A program made the position numbers and the translations under genes. A stretch of DNA of 29,963 nucleotides from Pseudozyma flocculosa PF-1 (taxonomy: Eukaryota; Basidiomycota; Ustilaginomycetes; Ustilaginales; Ustilaginaceae). The notes below the pieces were generated by a model that was not told the DNA's origin, did not search any database, and saw only the letters and a program-made list of their open reading frames with translations. The stretch is from assembly GCF_000417875.1 (NCBI RefSeq), contig NW_006920878.1, positions 862,634 to 892,596 on the forward strand, in the 5' to 3' direction. This document shows, one piece after another, positions 1-8,904 of the stretch (its first letter is position 1; every line of letters starts with the position of its first letter).

Positions 1-822
1 CACGGCCAAGAGGACGGCCGGAGCGGCTCTCTACGCCGCTATGGCTGCTCAAGCACACCCAGGTGAGGATGGGGATGTAAGACGAGCAGCTCAGCCCGTC
101 CCCCGTCCGAGAACGCAAGCAGGCCTGCTGACCGACCCCACCCTCTCCCCTTCCCCGCATCGCATCGCATCGCATCTTCGTGCCCCGGCCCGGCCCGGCC
201 CGACGGACCGCAGAGCATCGCGACGACAGCGACGGCGATTGCCATCCTGCACCTGCGCACGGCGCACGTCGTCTACTACACGGGCGCCATCCTGGCGACG
301 AGCTTCACGGCAAAGGGGCTCAAGCGGCTCATCAAGCAGCCGCGCCCCGTCGGGTCCAGGGTGAAGAAGACGAGCGGGATGCCGTCGACGCACAGCGCCT
401 CGGTCTCGTTTATGGGCAGCTACCTCGTCCTCGTCCTCGCCCTCGCCCCGTCCTCCTCCTCCTCCTCGACTCCAACAAGCGGTATGGGTGCGGCGACGAT
501 GGTAGGGCTGGGAGCGCTGTGCATCGGCCTTCCCGTTGCCGTCATGTGGTCCCGCGTCAGGCTGGGCGTTCATACACCCGCCCAGACGGTCGCTGGTGCG
601 GCGCTCGGGGTGGTCAAGGCCCTGTTCTGGTTCACGCTGTGGTACGGCTCTGACCAGGTCTGGCGGCGAGGAGCCTCGGCTGTCGATGCTCGAGATGCGA
701 GCGGCGGTGTTGGGCGGCTGTGGACGCAGGGACTGGCGACCCACGTCGGCCTACCCGTCGATGCCTTTGTTGGGCGCTGCGAGGCGAGGCTGCTAGGAAC
801 ACCCGGCGGGCGGTACCGGTAG
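1..822 (+). CDS. PAP2-family lipid/dolichyl-type phosphatase, 3' part
   Basis: The 5' end lies outside the window. An exon in frame from base 3 to 62 joins exon 214-822 across an intron at 63-213 (GTGAGG...CCGCAG); the join is phase 0 and gives a continuous hydrophobic protein. All three PAP2 phosphatase motifs are present. KRLIKQPRP (from 322) fits KX6RP, PSTH sits near 382, and SRVRLGVH (from 550) fits SRX5H. The position after the third motif is Gln rather than Asp (HTPAQ), as in dolichyl-diphosphatase-type members. Two or three hydrophobic segments surround the motifs, so this is an integral membrane enzyme that removes phosphate from a lipid phosphate or pyrophosphate, probably in the ER. 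The stop is TAG at 820-822. The family call is firm. The substrate (dolichyl pyrophosphate or another lipid phosphate) is inference from the motif pattern. Confidence 0.85.
156..202 (+). repeat. Short tandem repeats inside the PAP2 intron
   Basis: Four copies of CGCAT occupy 156-175, followed by a GGCCC-type repeat at about 183-202, just before the 3' splice site at 213. Both lie in the intron, so they should not affect the protein. Confidence 0.85.
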
Positions 823-1252
823 CTTGAATCGTGAATGGACGTCGGAAGAGACCTTTGATGTCGACGGGCGGGCGGTCGTGTGTCGGTCAGCGATGGGCGG
901 GTCTTCTGTGTACGGTGGCCAACGAACGGGACATGCATGATTGGAAGCGAGAGGCCCGGCGCCGGATAAGTACCACGTTGACCATGCGGGGCCGAGCAGG
1001 TCATGCTCCAGCATCGAGCGAGGGAGGAGCGGGGCGTTCCTGGTCGGGCGGTGGCGCGGCCGCGAGAGGCGAAGCAAGCGATCGGCAGGCGGCAGGAAGG
1101 CACGTTTACATCGAATTGCTCGTCCCCAAGGCTGGAGTCCGAAGATGGGTCAACGGCTGTAGGTACCAGGCCTGGAAAGAGTAGATCAGGTCGAGCTGCA
1201 GTGCAGATGGCCTCGCCGGATGGCTGATGGCGGATGGATGGATCTCATCGTC

Positions 1253-1275
1253 CGTGGGGGGTTTGATCCCCCACG
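1253..1275. repeat. Perfect 8-bp inverted repeat
   Basis: CGTGGGGG at 1253-1260 pairs with CCCCCACG at 1268-1275 around the 7-base loop GTTTGAT. It resembles a tRNA T-arm, but the loop lacks the invariant C and no acceptor or D-arm partner is visible. The right arm overlaps a CACGTG site. Confidence 0.7.
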
Positions 1276-2099
1276 TGCGAGGGTGGCAAAGATGAGAAGG
1301 AGAGGAGAGGCGAGGCGGCGGCGACAGCGAAAAGGGTGGCTAGGTGGTGCCGGCGGGTCAAACGATGCCGCGGCCCAGATCCGCCGCCCGCCATGCCTGG
1401 TTCGGCAAGGCGCAGCGCGGCATCTTTGTGGCGAGGCCTGCTCGAGCCGCCGGTGACTTTCTCGTCGTCGTCCTTCCCTTGCCGGTCGTCCGACGGCCCA
1501 ACCGACGACGCCGGGACGTCCACGCCGTCGAGGGCAACGTACGACGATACCGAAACTGCCTCTGCCCGTGTGGTTCGGATAGCGCCCGCTGGCCCACCCG
1601 CCCCACCAGGCTGGCACGTTGTCCAACGAAATGGATCCACCCGCCGGCTCTCCCCCCGCTCTGCCTGGGGCATCGGCCGACGCACGGGGCCTCGCCCACG
1701 ACCACGAGGCAGACGTCTGGCTGAGCAGCAAGCAAGCAGCTGGCTGGGAGACTCCTCGACGCTGGTCGGGGGCAGTCGAGTGACGGGTACCGGTGCCGGC
1801 ACGCGACCTTGGCCCGCCGACACCCACCTCGCATGGTCCTGTCCATCCTGGCCTCGTACGTCTGCCTGTCTGCCTGTGTGGAGCGACGACGAGTGGCATC
1901 GCACTCTGTCCGAGGCCTTCGGCTCGGTCCGCGCTCGGAGAGGGTCCCGCCGGTGCACTACTCGCCGTATGTGGACGCCTTGCTTTGCTTGCCCACCGAC
2001 CCCTTCTCGCTAGAGTCTGTGTTGGTCCGCTTGCTGGCTGCCCTGACTGGCTGCCGTCGTCGGCTCTTCCGCTACGCCGTCGTTGGCTCCGGCTGGGCG

Positions 2100-2105
2100 C
2101 ACGTG
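2100..2105 (+). promoter_or_regulatory. CACGTG E-box, possible Pho4-type site
   Basis: A palindromic CACGTG followed by T lies about 300 bases before the permease start. In budding yeast, Pho4 binds CACGTG to induce phosphate-starvation genes, including GIT1. The placement makes similar control plausible here, but a six-base match in GC-rich DNA is weak evidence. A second copy lies at 1272-1277. Confidence 0.3.
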
Positions 2106-2301
2106 TGACCTTGCTTGCGGCTGAGCCAAGAGGATCAGCTACAGAGGGCGTGCCGGTCGGTCCTTGCTGGCGGTACCTAGCACGCCTAGCCTGTGCCTGC
2201 CCGAGGCCTTGATGCCGCCACCCGTCGCATCGGGTACACTACTACTGCTCTAATTCCCGTCTCTCGAGCATGACCGAGGCTATTGAGCCGAACAGCAGCC
2301 G

Positions 2302-2307
2302 TATAAG
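2302..2307 (+). promoter_or_regulatory. TATA-like box of the permease gene
   Basis: TATAAG lies about 100 bases before the ATG at 2403, in otherwise GC-rich DNA. ATGs at 2308 and 2322 are so close to this box that they probably fall upstream of the transcript start, which supports 2403 as the real start codon. Confidence 0.4.
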
Positions 2308-2402
2308 ATGCGCTGCCCTACATGCCCTCACATCCCCGACGCCGCGCCCACCGTCGACGCCCTCCCCGTTTTCCCTTTCCCCTTGCCCTTGGCCTCGCCG
2401 TC

Positions 2403-3995
2403 ATGTCCCAGGTCGCCCACCTCGACCGTCTACCCGCCTCCGCCGAGATCCAAGCAGACGCCGAGCACGAGCACGACACCAAGCTCAGCGCCTCGTCGAG
2501 CTCGACGCCGTCCCAGGAAAATGACGCGTCCAAGCCCGAACACCAGGCCACCGCCACCGCCACCGCCCCTGCACCGCCCTCGGCCAGCCGCTGGATGGTC
2601 GTAGCGGCCGGTGCAGCCCTCATCGCAGACGGCTACCACAACAACCTCATGACCATGGCCAACTCGCTTTTCAAGATCCGCTACGGCGCCAAAGAGTACA
2701 ACTCGGACGTCTCGACGCGCATCTCCAACGCCCTCCTCGTCGGCGCCGTCCTGGGCCAGCTGAGCGTCGGCGTCATCTGCGACCGTCTGGGTAGAAAGAC
2801 GGCCGTCACCGCCACCACGCTCCTCCTCGTCGTCGGCGCCATCTTCGCCACCGCCGCAACCCCGGTCCACGGAAGCCTCTCGGCCCTCTTCTGGTGGCTC
2901 ACGGTCGCACGCGGCGCAATCGGCGTCGGGGTCGGCGGCGAGTACCCGGCCTCGTCGACGTCGGCCAGCGAGGCTGCAAACGAGCGCTTCAAGCCCCAGA
3001 GCAGATCCAGGGTCTTTATCCTTGTCACCAACCTGCTCCTCTCGCTCGGCGGGCCGTTTGCCGTCAGCGTGTTTCTCATCGTCCTCAGCGCGTCCGGCTA
3101 CAGCTACCACCCCGGCCCAGGCGTGCCCCCCGCCACCCCAGACGACATGCGCAGGCTCGACATCATCTGGAGGGTCTGCTTCGGATTCGGATGCCTGCCC
3201 CCACTCATCATTTTCGCCTTCCGCTGGCGAATGCTCAACTCAAACCTCTACCGAAAAAACGCCATCCGCAAGCGCGTCCCCTACCTCCTCGCCATCAAGC
3301 GGTATTGGCCTCGTCTTCTAGGGACCGCCGGTGTGTGGCTTGTCTACGATGCTGTGATTTTCCCGAATAGCGTCTTCTCCTCGACGTTGATCGCCTCAAT
3401 CATCCCGGGAGCAAGTCTGAAGGAGCTCGCAGAGTGGCAACTCTTACTGGGGGTGATCGCGTTGCCGGGCGTTTTTCTGGGCGCCTACCTCATCCGATAC
3501 ATCGGATCGCGGTGGCTCCTCATCCTCGGCTTCAGCGGCTACCTTCTCATCGGACTCATCATCGGCTGCGCCTTCGACAAGATCATCGCGATCGCGCCGC
3601 TCTTCGTCATCCTCTACGGCCTACTCGCGTCGTTCGGCAACCTGGGACCGGGCAACGTATGCGGTCTGGTGGCCGCCGAATCGTACCCCTCTGCACTGCG
3701 GGGTACATTCTACGGCTTCAGCGCGGCCGTCGGCAAGACGGGAGCCGCGCTGGGCACCCAGGCCTTCCGACCGATCCAGGACCACCTGGGCAAGAGGTAC
3801 ACGTTTATCGTCGCGGCGGCGTGCGGCGTCGTGGGCGTCTTGCTCGCCTTCTTTTTCGTGCCGGATACGACCAAGCTCGACCTGGCCGTCGAGGACGAGC
3901 TCTGGAACCAGTACCTGCGCGACAACGGGTGGGAGGGCGAGATGGGTGACGGCTCGCTCCCGCTCGAGGGAAGCGAGGAAAAGGGCAAGATGTAA
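2403..3995 (+). CDS. GIT1: Git1-type phosphate/glycerophosphodiester permease (MFS)
   Basis: A single-exon protein of 530 residues, close to the roughly 520 of yeast Git1. An Ala/Ser/Glu-rich cytosolic N-terminus (1-60) precedes twelve predicted membrane segments, the first at about 64-85. The MFS loop 2-3 signature is clear at 123-132 (GVICDRLGRK). GGEYPASSTSASE at 168-180 is characteristic of the phosphate:H+ symporter branch that includes Git1, as is the GNLGPGN...AESYPSALRGT stretch before TM11. The likely role is proton-coupled uptake of glycerophosphoinositol or glycerophosphocholine, or of phosphate, across the plasma membrane. ATG 2403 is preferred over the in-frame ATG at 2322 because of the TATA-like box at 2302 and the proline/arginine-rich composition of the extra 27 residues. 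The family is secure; the substrate is inferred. Confidence 0.92.
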   Translation: MSQVAHLDRLPASAEIQADAEHEHDTKLSASSSSTPSQENDASKPEHQATATATAPAPPSASRWMVVAAGAALIADGYHNNLMTMANSLFKIRYGAKEYNSDVSTRISNALLVGAVLGQLSVGVICDRLGRKTAVTATTLLLVVGAIFATAATPVHGSLSALFWWLTVARGAIGVGVGGEYPASSTSASEAANERFKPQSRSRVFILVTNLLLSLGGPFAVSVFLIVLSASGYSYHPGPGVPPATPDDMRRLDIIWRVCFGFGCLPPLIIFAFRWRMLNSNLYRKNAIRKRVPYLLAIKRYWPRLLGTAGVWLVYDAVIFPNSVFSSTLIASIIPGASLKELAEWQLLLGVIALPGVFLGAYLIRYIGSRWLLILGFSGYLLIGLIIGCAFDKIIAIAPLFVILYGLLASFGNLGPGNVCGLVAAESYPSALRGTFYGFSAAVGKTGAALGTQAFRPIQDHLGKRYTFIVAAACGVVGVLLAFFFVPDTTKLDLAVEDELWNQYLRDNGWEGEMGDGSLPLEGSEEKGKM

Positions 3996-4292
3996 CTGGA
4001 CGCGTCTCGCAGCGCCGGGCACCGCCGGGTTCCGACCGAGGCACGGGTCGTGGCACAAGGATGTTGACGAGCGACGAAGGATGTCATGCCATATCACGTT
4101 GCACGGTACACGATGGCGAGCCAGCGACGGTCTGGCTGTGCACGAGGTGGGCCGATGTACGGCGCGACGTTTGGCCTCCTGGTTACGGGCCCAGCTAATC
4201 CTACAGCTGTGTGCATCTCGGCCAACGTGCAAGCAGGCTACAGAGAGTGTGGACAAGCGATGCCATTCCCTTCTGCCGGCAGGGACCTCCTT

Positions 4293-5594
4293 TCAATTCT
4301 GCAACGTCGGGCTAGACGGCTGCATCACCACCGCCGCCGCCGACGAGGCAGCCCGCTCCTGGACGGTCTGCATGACGAGCCTCATCTGGCCTCGAAACTC
4401 ATCCTGGGCCTTCATCCAGTCGACGAGGGTCGAGTTGACGGCGAGTACGGCCTCCTTGACGCGTTCGGTGTCGTCTTCGAGCCGCGTGATCCTCTGGTCC
4501 TGGATCTGGATGCGTCGGTCGCGCAGCCGCTCGATGGCGAGGCTCGCGCGGTGCTCGCGCTGCCTCGATGCCTCGCGCCGCTTCTCGCTGTCCTTGACAA
4601 AGGCGCACAGCCCCTCCATGTCGCAAGACGCCTTGAGGAGCGTGTCCAGCATCCGTTGCGTTGCCGGATCCACCCCGTCTTCGTCGTCGGAGGGGTACGA
4701 ACGTCTCAGCGGCGCAGAAGAGAGTCGCGAGATGCCGCTCTGCGATATCGACGCCGCTTCCTCGTCATCGACGGCGTCGACGTCGCGCAAGGAAGCGGCA
4801 GCAGCGATGGCGGTGGCGGCGGCGGCGGCGGGTGCGAGCGCGTGTGCCGATTGGATCCACTGCGTGATCCGCTTCTTCCTCTCACGCTCGCGACGCCGCA
4901 GCGTCTCTTGCGCCTCGACACGGTCCTGCATCTCGACGAGGTGGCACGCGACCTGAAAGGCGCTCTCGCTGTCGAACAAGTCTGTGCCGGCGCCGCCTTC
5001 GTCGTCGTCGTCTTTGTCGTCGCAGTCGTCGAGGTTCTCGGCCTTGCGCTTCGTGCCCGCCCCCTCGCGTCGTCGTGTGCCGCCATCCTCGTTCCGACCG
5101 CGGGCCGGAGGGATCACGTCCAGACGCTCGCTCCACTCGTCATCGTGGCCGTAAGAGTCGTCGTCGAGCGAGTCGTCGGTATAGTCGCCGTTGCTGAGTC
5201 GCTTAGCCATGCGTCTAGCCACCGACTCCCGTTCCTCGTCGTCGTCAACGTCATCGTAGTCGTCGTCGAGACCTGGGAAGTCGTCGGTGCCGGCGTAGTC
5301 GCCGCTGCTGAGCCCTTTACGCATGCCCGTCGTGCTGCTCACTTCCAACGTTGCCGACTCGGACGCCCGGGGATCGGCGCCCGTTGCTGCCACTGCGTCG
5401 CTTCGAGCGGCGATGGCGATGGCGGCGGGCACGGGAGGGTCGAGGATCGCTGCCTGGTGGTTGCTGCAATGACCTCCTGGAGTCGGTTGTTCGACACCAC
5501 CCTCCCCTCTTTTCTGGTCAGTCGATCTCTCCGCTTTCATTGCACCAGCAGGCTCTTTTCCTGCTCCCCGCGTAGGATGATGGTAACCGGACAT
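4293..5594 (-). CDS. Unrecognised acidic coiled-coil nuclear-type protein
   Basis: An uninterrupted 433-codon frame with ATG at 5594-5592 and TGA at 4295-4293. I do not recognise a family. The N-terminal 60 residues are polar. Residues 90-190 are rich in Asp/Glu and hold two degenerate copies of a unit like M-x-K-x-LS-x-GDY (starting at 91 and 129). A basic patch GTKRKAE and a later RRRERERKKR could be nuclear localisation signals. Residues 335-415 have the heptad-like, Arg/Glu/Leu-rich pattern of a coiled coil. Many fungal Myb/SANT-type regulators have such a coiled C-terminus, but no DNA-binding domain is visible here. This strand is preferred over the overlapping plus-strand frame (4086-5651) because its composition is that of a soluble acidic protein, while the other is a Val/Arg/Leu-rich mirror image. 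A nuclear role is inference. Confidence 0.7.
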   Translation of the reverse strand: MSGYHHPTRGAGKEPAGAMKAERSTDQKRGEGGVEQPTPGGHCSNHQAAILDPPVPAAIAIAARSDAVAATGADPRASESATLEVSSTTGMRKGLSSGDYAGTDDFPGLDDDYDDVDDDEERESVARRMAKRLSNGDYTDDSLDDDSYGHDDEWSERLDVIPPARGRNEDGGTRRREGAGTKRKAENLDDCDDKDDDDEGGAGTDLFDSESAFQVACHLVEMQDRVEAQETLRRRERERKKRITQWIQSAHALAPAAAAATAIAAAASLRDVDAVDDEEAASISQSGISRLSSAPLRRSYPSDDEDGVDPATQRMLDTLLKASCDMEGLCAFVKDSEKRREASRQREHRASLAIERLRDRRIQIQDQRITRLEDDTERVKEAVLAVNSTLVDWMKAQDEFRGQMRLVMQTVQERAASSAAAVVMQPSSPTLQN

Positions 5595-6806
5595 CGGCAA
5601 TCTCCCGCAGTGGGGATAGAGTGGATGGACGAAGGATGCGATGGCTTCTAGATGGGCCAGATATCACTGGTCAAGGACGAGAGAGACAGGTGCGACGAGG
5701 GATGGTGGATGGCGGCGGTGGTGGTGGTGGTGAAAGAGCATGGTGCAGCTAGATCGCGCACGACTGATCGGCCAGAGTGCGACGAACCGTACCCTGCCCT
5801 GCGCTGCCCTGGGGCCCACCTGACCTGACCATCTCGATCTCGGGTTGGGATGGAGGTGGTTTGCGAAACGTCTCGCAGCCCGAGTTGGTCGCGAGTGCAC
5901 TCGGCCTGTCAAGACGCGTCGCCGCCGAACTCGGTCTCGGACTCGCACTCGCCCGCACCCTGAGGATTCGACTTTTTGGCTGGCTTGCACGAGCCACGGT
6001 AGGGCGCACGGCCGGCCTTGCTCGTACACCCACCCGTTCGCCCGACCAGCATGCTGCTACTTCAGTCCATCGTCGACGAGGATAGGCTGGGCAAGGCGAG
6101 TTAGCAGCCTAGATCCGCAGTCGGGATAGACCTTTCGCAACCCAGCTGGGGTGGGTTTCCAGGTCGAAACCCCAGGGGGTTGATTCGATCCGTGGGGGGC
6201 ACTTTTTGACCAAACCCATTGTGGGCCGCAGGTACTTCGTGCCGCCGGCCAGACAGCGCATGGTGGCTACCTCGGCCCGCAGCCGCCAGATCGACAGGAC
6301 AGACTCCACGGCACCATCTTTGGTCGGCTGGCCTGCCGGCAGCCAGGTAAGTTGAGTAGTAGAACGAGCGCGCCCTGAGACCTGTGGCCAGGCCGGACCG
6401 CCGAGAAGAGGCTGCCTGCCAAGCCGGTCGTCGACTCAAGAAGACGAAAGCACGCGCGCCGTTCGACAGATTGTGCCTGCTCAGCTGCCCTGCCCCTAGG
6501 CGGCCACAGCGCTGCTAGCCTTGCCAACCCCCGGATGGCCGTATAAGAGTTAGAAATGTCCATGGCTGGGCGGAGCGGTGCGCTGCCGGCCGGGTCGCGC
6601 CGCTGGGGCGCGAACTAGATACAAGTGGTGAGACCATAACATTGTCGTCGTCGTCATCGTCTTTGGCGCCGTCGTGTCGCTGCGGCGCACAGGGCGAACG
6701 CTGTCAAGTGTCCGTATATCGAGCTGGTCCTGGTCCTGGTGCAGGCACCGGGGAAGGGGCTGGAGGTTGTGCCGCTGCAAGGTAGCGGGCCGAAGGCAGG
6801 CCTCGC
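5595..6806. other. Non-coding interval upstream of the coiled-coil gene
   Basis: About 1.2 kb between the start of the minus-strand coiled-coil gene and the stop of the minus-strand DUF7137-like gene. It begins with a GGT-rich run (about 5703-5730). It holds two short palindromes, CCCAGCTGGG at 6141-6150 and AACCCC-AG-GGGGTT at 6168-6181. The open frames are short, mutually overlapping and without recognisable features. I see no RNA gene. Confidence 0.55.
6168..6181. repeat. Short perfect palindrome
   Basis: AACCCC at 6168-6173 and GGGGTT at 6176-6181 are separated by AG. A TCCGTGGGGGG stretch starting near 6188 also occurs at 1251-1261. A regulatory role is possible, but nothing more can be said. 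Confidence 0.5.
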
Positions 6807-7717
6807 TCACGCCAGCTGGCGCATCACCATGCCGTAGCCGGAAGCGACCATCACGGCGGTGGTCGCGATCAGGCCGAGGATGGCCGGGTGGATCGTCTTG
6901 AGCGATGGTGCTCCGCTGCATGCCGCACAGATCCAGCCGCCTGGGAGGTGGGGAACCGGGGCAAAAGCGAGGGCGAGCGACGAGGCGGGGTGGAATCAAG
7001 GTGGAACAGCGGGATCAGCGCGGTGTTCAGACTGGACACGACATGGGGCGCCCAGGGCGAGCGGCACTCACTCGCTAGCGGCGTGTAGGCCTGCGGGTTG
7101 TACAGGGCAAAAGTGACGCGGGTGTTGGGCGCCATGAGACCGGGCGAGGCGCCGACGCCGAGGCCGCGCTCGTCAAAGATCTGGAGGCGGTAGGTGGCCT
7201 GGACGAGCTGCGGGAGCGAAGGGTTGGCGGCGGCGCTCATGCTGTAGTCGTACGGGCTCCAGACGACGCTGGTCGCCGTGCCCGGCAGATCCGTCGGCCC
7301 GATCTGGTACGTGTAAGCGTTGTCGGAGCAGTAGGCCTGGACGGTGAGGCGCGAGGGGTACTGGATGACCGAGGTAAAGTTCCACGCAAAGGTGACCGAG
7401 ACGCCGCTGGCGATCTTGTAGTAGGAGGCGTCGGCCGTCTGGACGGGGTTGGTGATGGTGATGCCTCCCGCGGCGGCCGACGAGGGGATGGTGACAGAGG
7501 GAGAGGCCGACGTGCTGCCGCTGCCGGACGCGGGGGCGTTGGAGCCTGATGCGGATGCGGAGCCCGAGGCGGCAGGCTGTTGGGCCGACCCAGAGGCGGC
7601 CGGCTGGGCATTGGTTGCGCTCTGTCCGGCGGTGACAGACGGCGGGTCGGCGGCCTGCGCAGACGAGAAGAGCGCCGCGCAGAGGAATGCGATCAAGAGG
7701 GGAATGACGCGGTTCAT
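6807..7717 (-). CDS. DUF7137-like secretory-pathway protein with C-terminal anchor
   Basis: Two exons: 7717-7072 and 6940-6807, with the intron at 7071-6941 (GTGAGT...CCCAG, 131 bases), giving 259 residues. Residues 1-22 are a signal peptide (MNRVIPLL...SAQA); an in-frame ATG nine bases upstream (7726) would add only three residues. A Ser/Ala/Gly-rich linker follows. Then comes a conserved-looking beta-type domain with ITNP...YYKIASG..VTFAWNFTSVIQYP, resembling the fungal DUF7137 family. The chosen acceptor restores a GWICAACSG segment (Cys-x-x-Cys) that suits this family. Acceptors at 6916 or 6911 would lose it, and some donor/acceptor pairings shift the frame. The C-terminus is one hydrophobic segment (ILGLIATTAVMVASG) ending in MVMRQLA, so it is probably anchored in an ER, vacuolar or plasma membrane. 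The molecular function of the family is unknown to me. Confidence 0.8.
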
Positions 7718-8904
7718 GATGTGCATAGCAAGGGGGATCGGTGGGGCGAGCGAGTGTGGGGTGGAGCAGAGAGGGCGACCCGGCCAGAGCGTGTGGGTCG
7801 AGGGCAGTCGACGGATACGGCTCTGCTAAAAGCGCGATCTGCCAACGAAGGCGGAGATATCTCTCTGCTTGAAGAAAACGGAGGTTTGCTTGTGGGCTAG
7901 ACGGAGCGGTCGATATGCGCGGTGTTCGGGGCCGACGATGGCGCTGCGTGGACGTGTAACGTGCGGCGTTGGAGGCAGTGTATCAAGTCGGAAGGGCGCA
8001 GGGCGGAACGAAGCGATGCGGGCGGCCGAGGGAGCAGGACGAGCGACGACGAGAAGGTGGTGGCGAGGAGTAAAGTCGGAAGCGGCCGATGTGGTGGTGG
8101 TGGCAGCAGTGGCAGCGATGGTGGTGGTGGGCCGAAGAGGGCGAAGGGGGGCTCGCATGCACGCGGGCCCACGCCCCCCTTCCTCTGGCTCGAGGAGCGA
8201 GGGTCCCAGCTTGGCCCTGGCCTCGATTGGCCCCTGCCAGACGCCCACTCGTCAGCCGGCGCTCTCGAAATTTCAGATTCGAGGCGAGGCGGCCTTCCCT
8301 GGCCTGGCCTGGCTGGCACCGCTGTTCCGAGGCGCGCGCCTCTGCATTCCAAACCAGAGGCAGGGTCCCCCCTCGCCTTCTTGCGTGGCCTGCCTAGCAA
8401 ATAAAGCGATTTTGTATTGCGGCCGCCCCGCTCGGATACAAACGTCGAGGGCCGGGCGCGGGATTCATATTGCGCCTCGACTACGCCCAACCCTCACCCT
8501 CCCCCCCGCCCCAGCCTGGGCCTGGTCGCTGTGGCCAAGCCTCTCTTGCCACCCACCGTCGGTCGTCCTCCGTCTGTCCGCATCCTTGCCACCGTCCTGG
8601 AAGACACCCGCGACCTCGCAACATGTCGGGTGCGTCGAGCGCGCCATCTGCCGTCGATTCGAGCAGATCGATGTTCCGCACGCGCGATGAGCGGCGACCT
8701 CGCGCTAGACTCTCCCTCAGGCATGGCAGACGGTCTCAACGTGTAGCGATGCGGGTGAATCGATCTCGATTCGAGAATAGGATAGGTTCGATCGGATCAC
8801 GGAGCATCCGAGGGTGTCGCTAGGAGAACCTGGCCCGGCGAACATCACCAGGAAAAGCATCTCCTGACGCCTGACGTCCGCGGGGCCGTGACTGAGCGAG
8901 CCTT
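7718..8904. other. Non-coding interval upstream of the DUF7137-like gene
   Basis: About 1.2 kb between two minus-strand genes. It should hold the promoter of the DUF7137-like gene and the terminator of the secreted-protein gene. It contains GGT and GGCCT short repeats (about 8089-8130 and 8299-8313). A pyrimidine-rich stretch (about 8470-8620) precedes a small plus-strand frame at 8623-8823, described separately. No RNA gene was recognised. Confidence 0.5.
8623..8823 (+). CDS. Doubtful small ORF, 66 residues
   Basis: An ATG in a good context (CGCAACATGTCG) after a pyrimidine-rich leader opens a frame of 66 residues rich in Ser and Arg, with no recognised domain. The bases right after the first two codons (GTGCGT) also look like a 5' splice site, so a short first exon is conceivable. 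However, no downstream exon can be assigned before the antisense gene at 8905. It is listed only because its start context is better than that of other small frames nearby; it may well be spurious. Confidence 0.15.
   Translation: MSGASSAPSAVDSSRSMFRTRDERRPRARLSLRHGRRSQRVAMRVNRSRFENRIGSIGSRSIRGCR

Larger units (their letters stand above)
823..2402. other. Non-coding interval between PAP2 and permease genes
   Basis: About 1.6 kb without a convincing gene. The open frames here on both strands are rich in Arg, Pro, Trp and Cys and show no domain or family likeness, so I treat them as GC artefacts. The interval should hold the PAP2 3' end and the permease promoter. It contains a near-perfect hairpin (1253-1275), CACGTG sites at 1272-1277 and 2100-2105, and a TATA-like box at 2302-2307. 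Confidence 0.6.

Noticed and set aside
1255..1275. Possible tRNA T-arm
   Set aside because: The loop GTTTGAT lacks the invariant C of the T-loop, and no D-arm, anticodon arm or acceptor stem can be drawn upstream.
4086..5651. 521-codon plus-strand frame over the coiled-coil gene
   Set aside because: Its Val/Leu/Arg-rich composition mirrors the acidic, Arg/Glu-rich minus-strand protein, and it shows no domain, signal peptide or believable membrane pattern.
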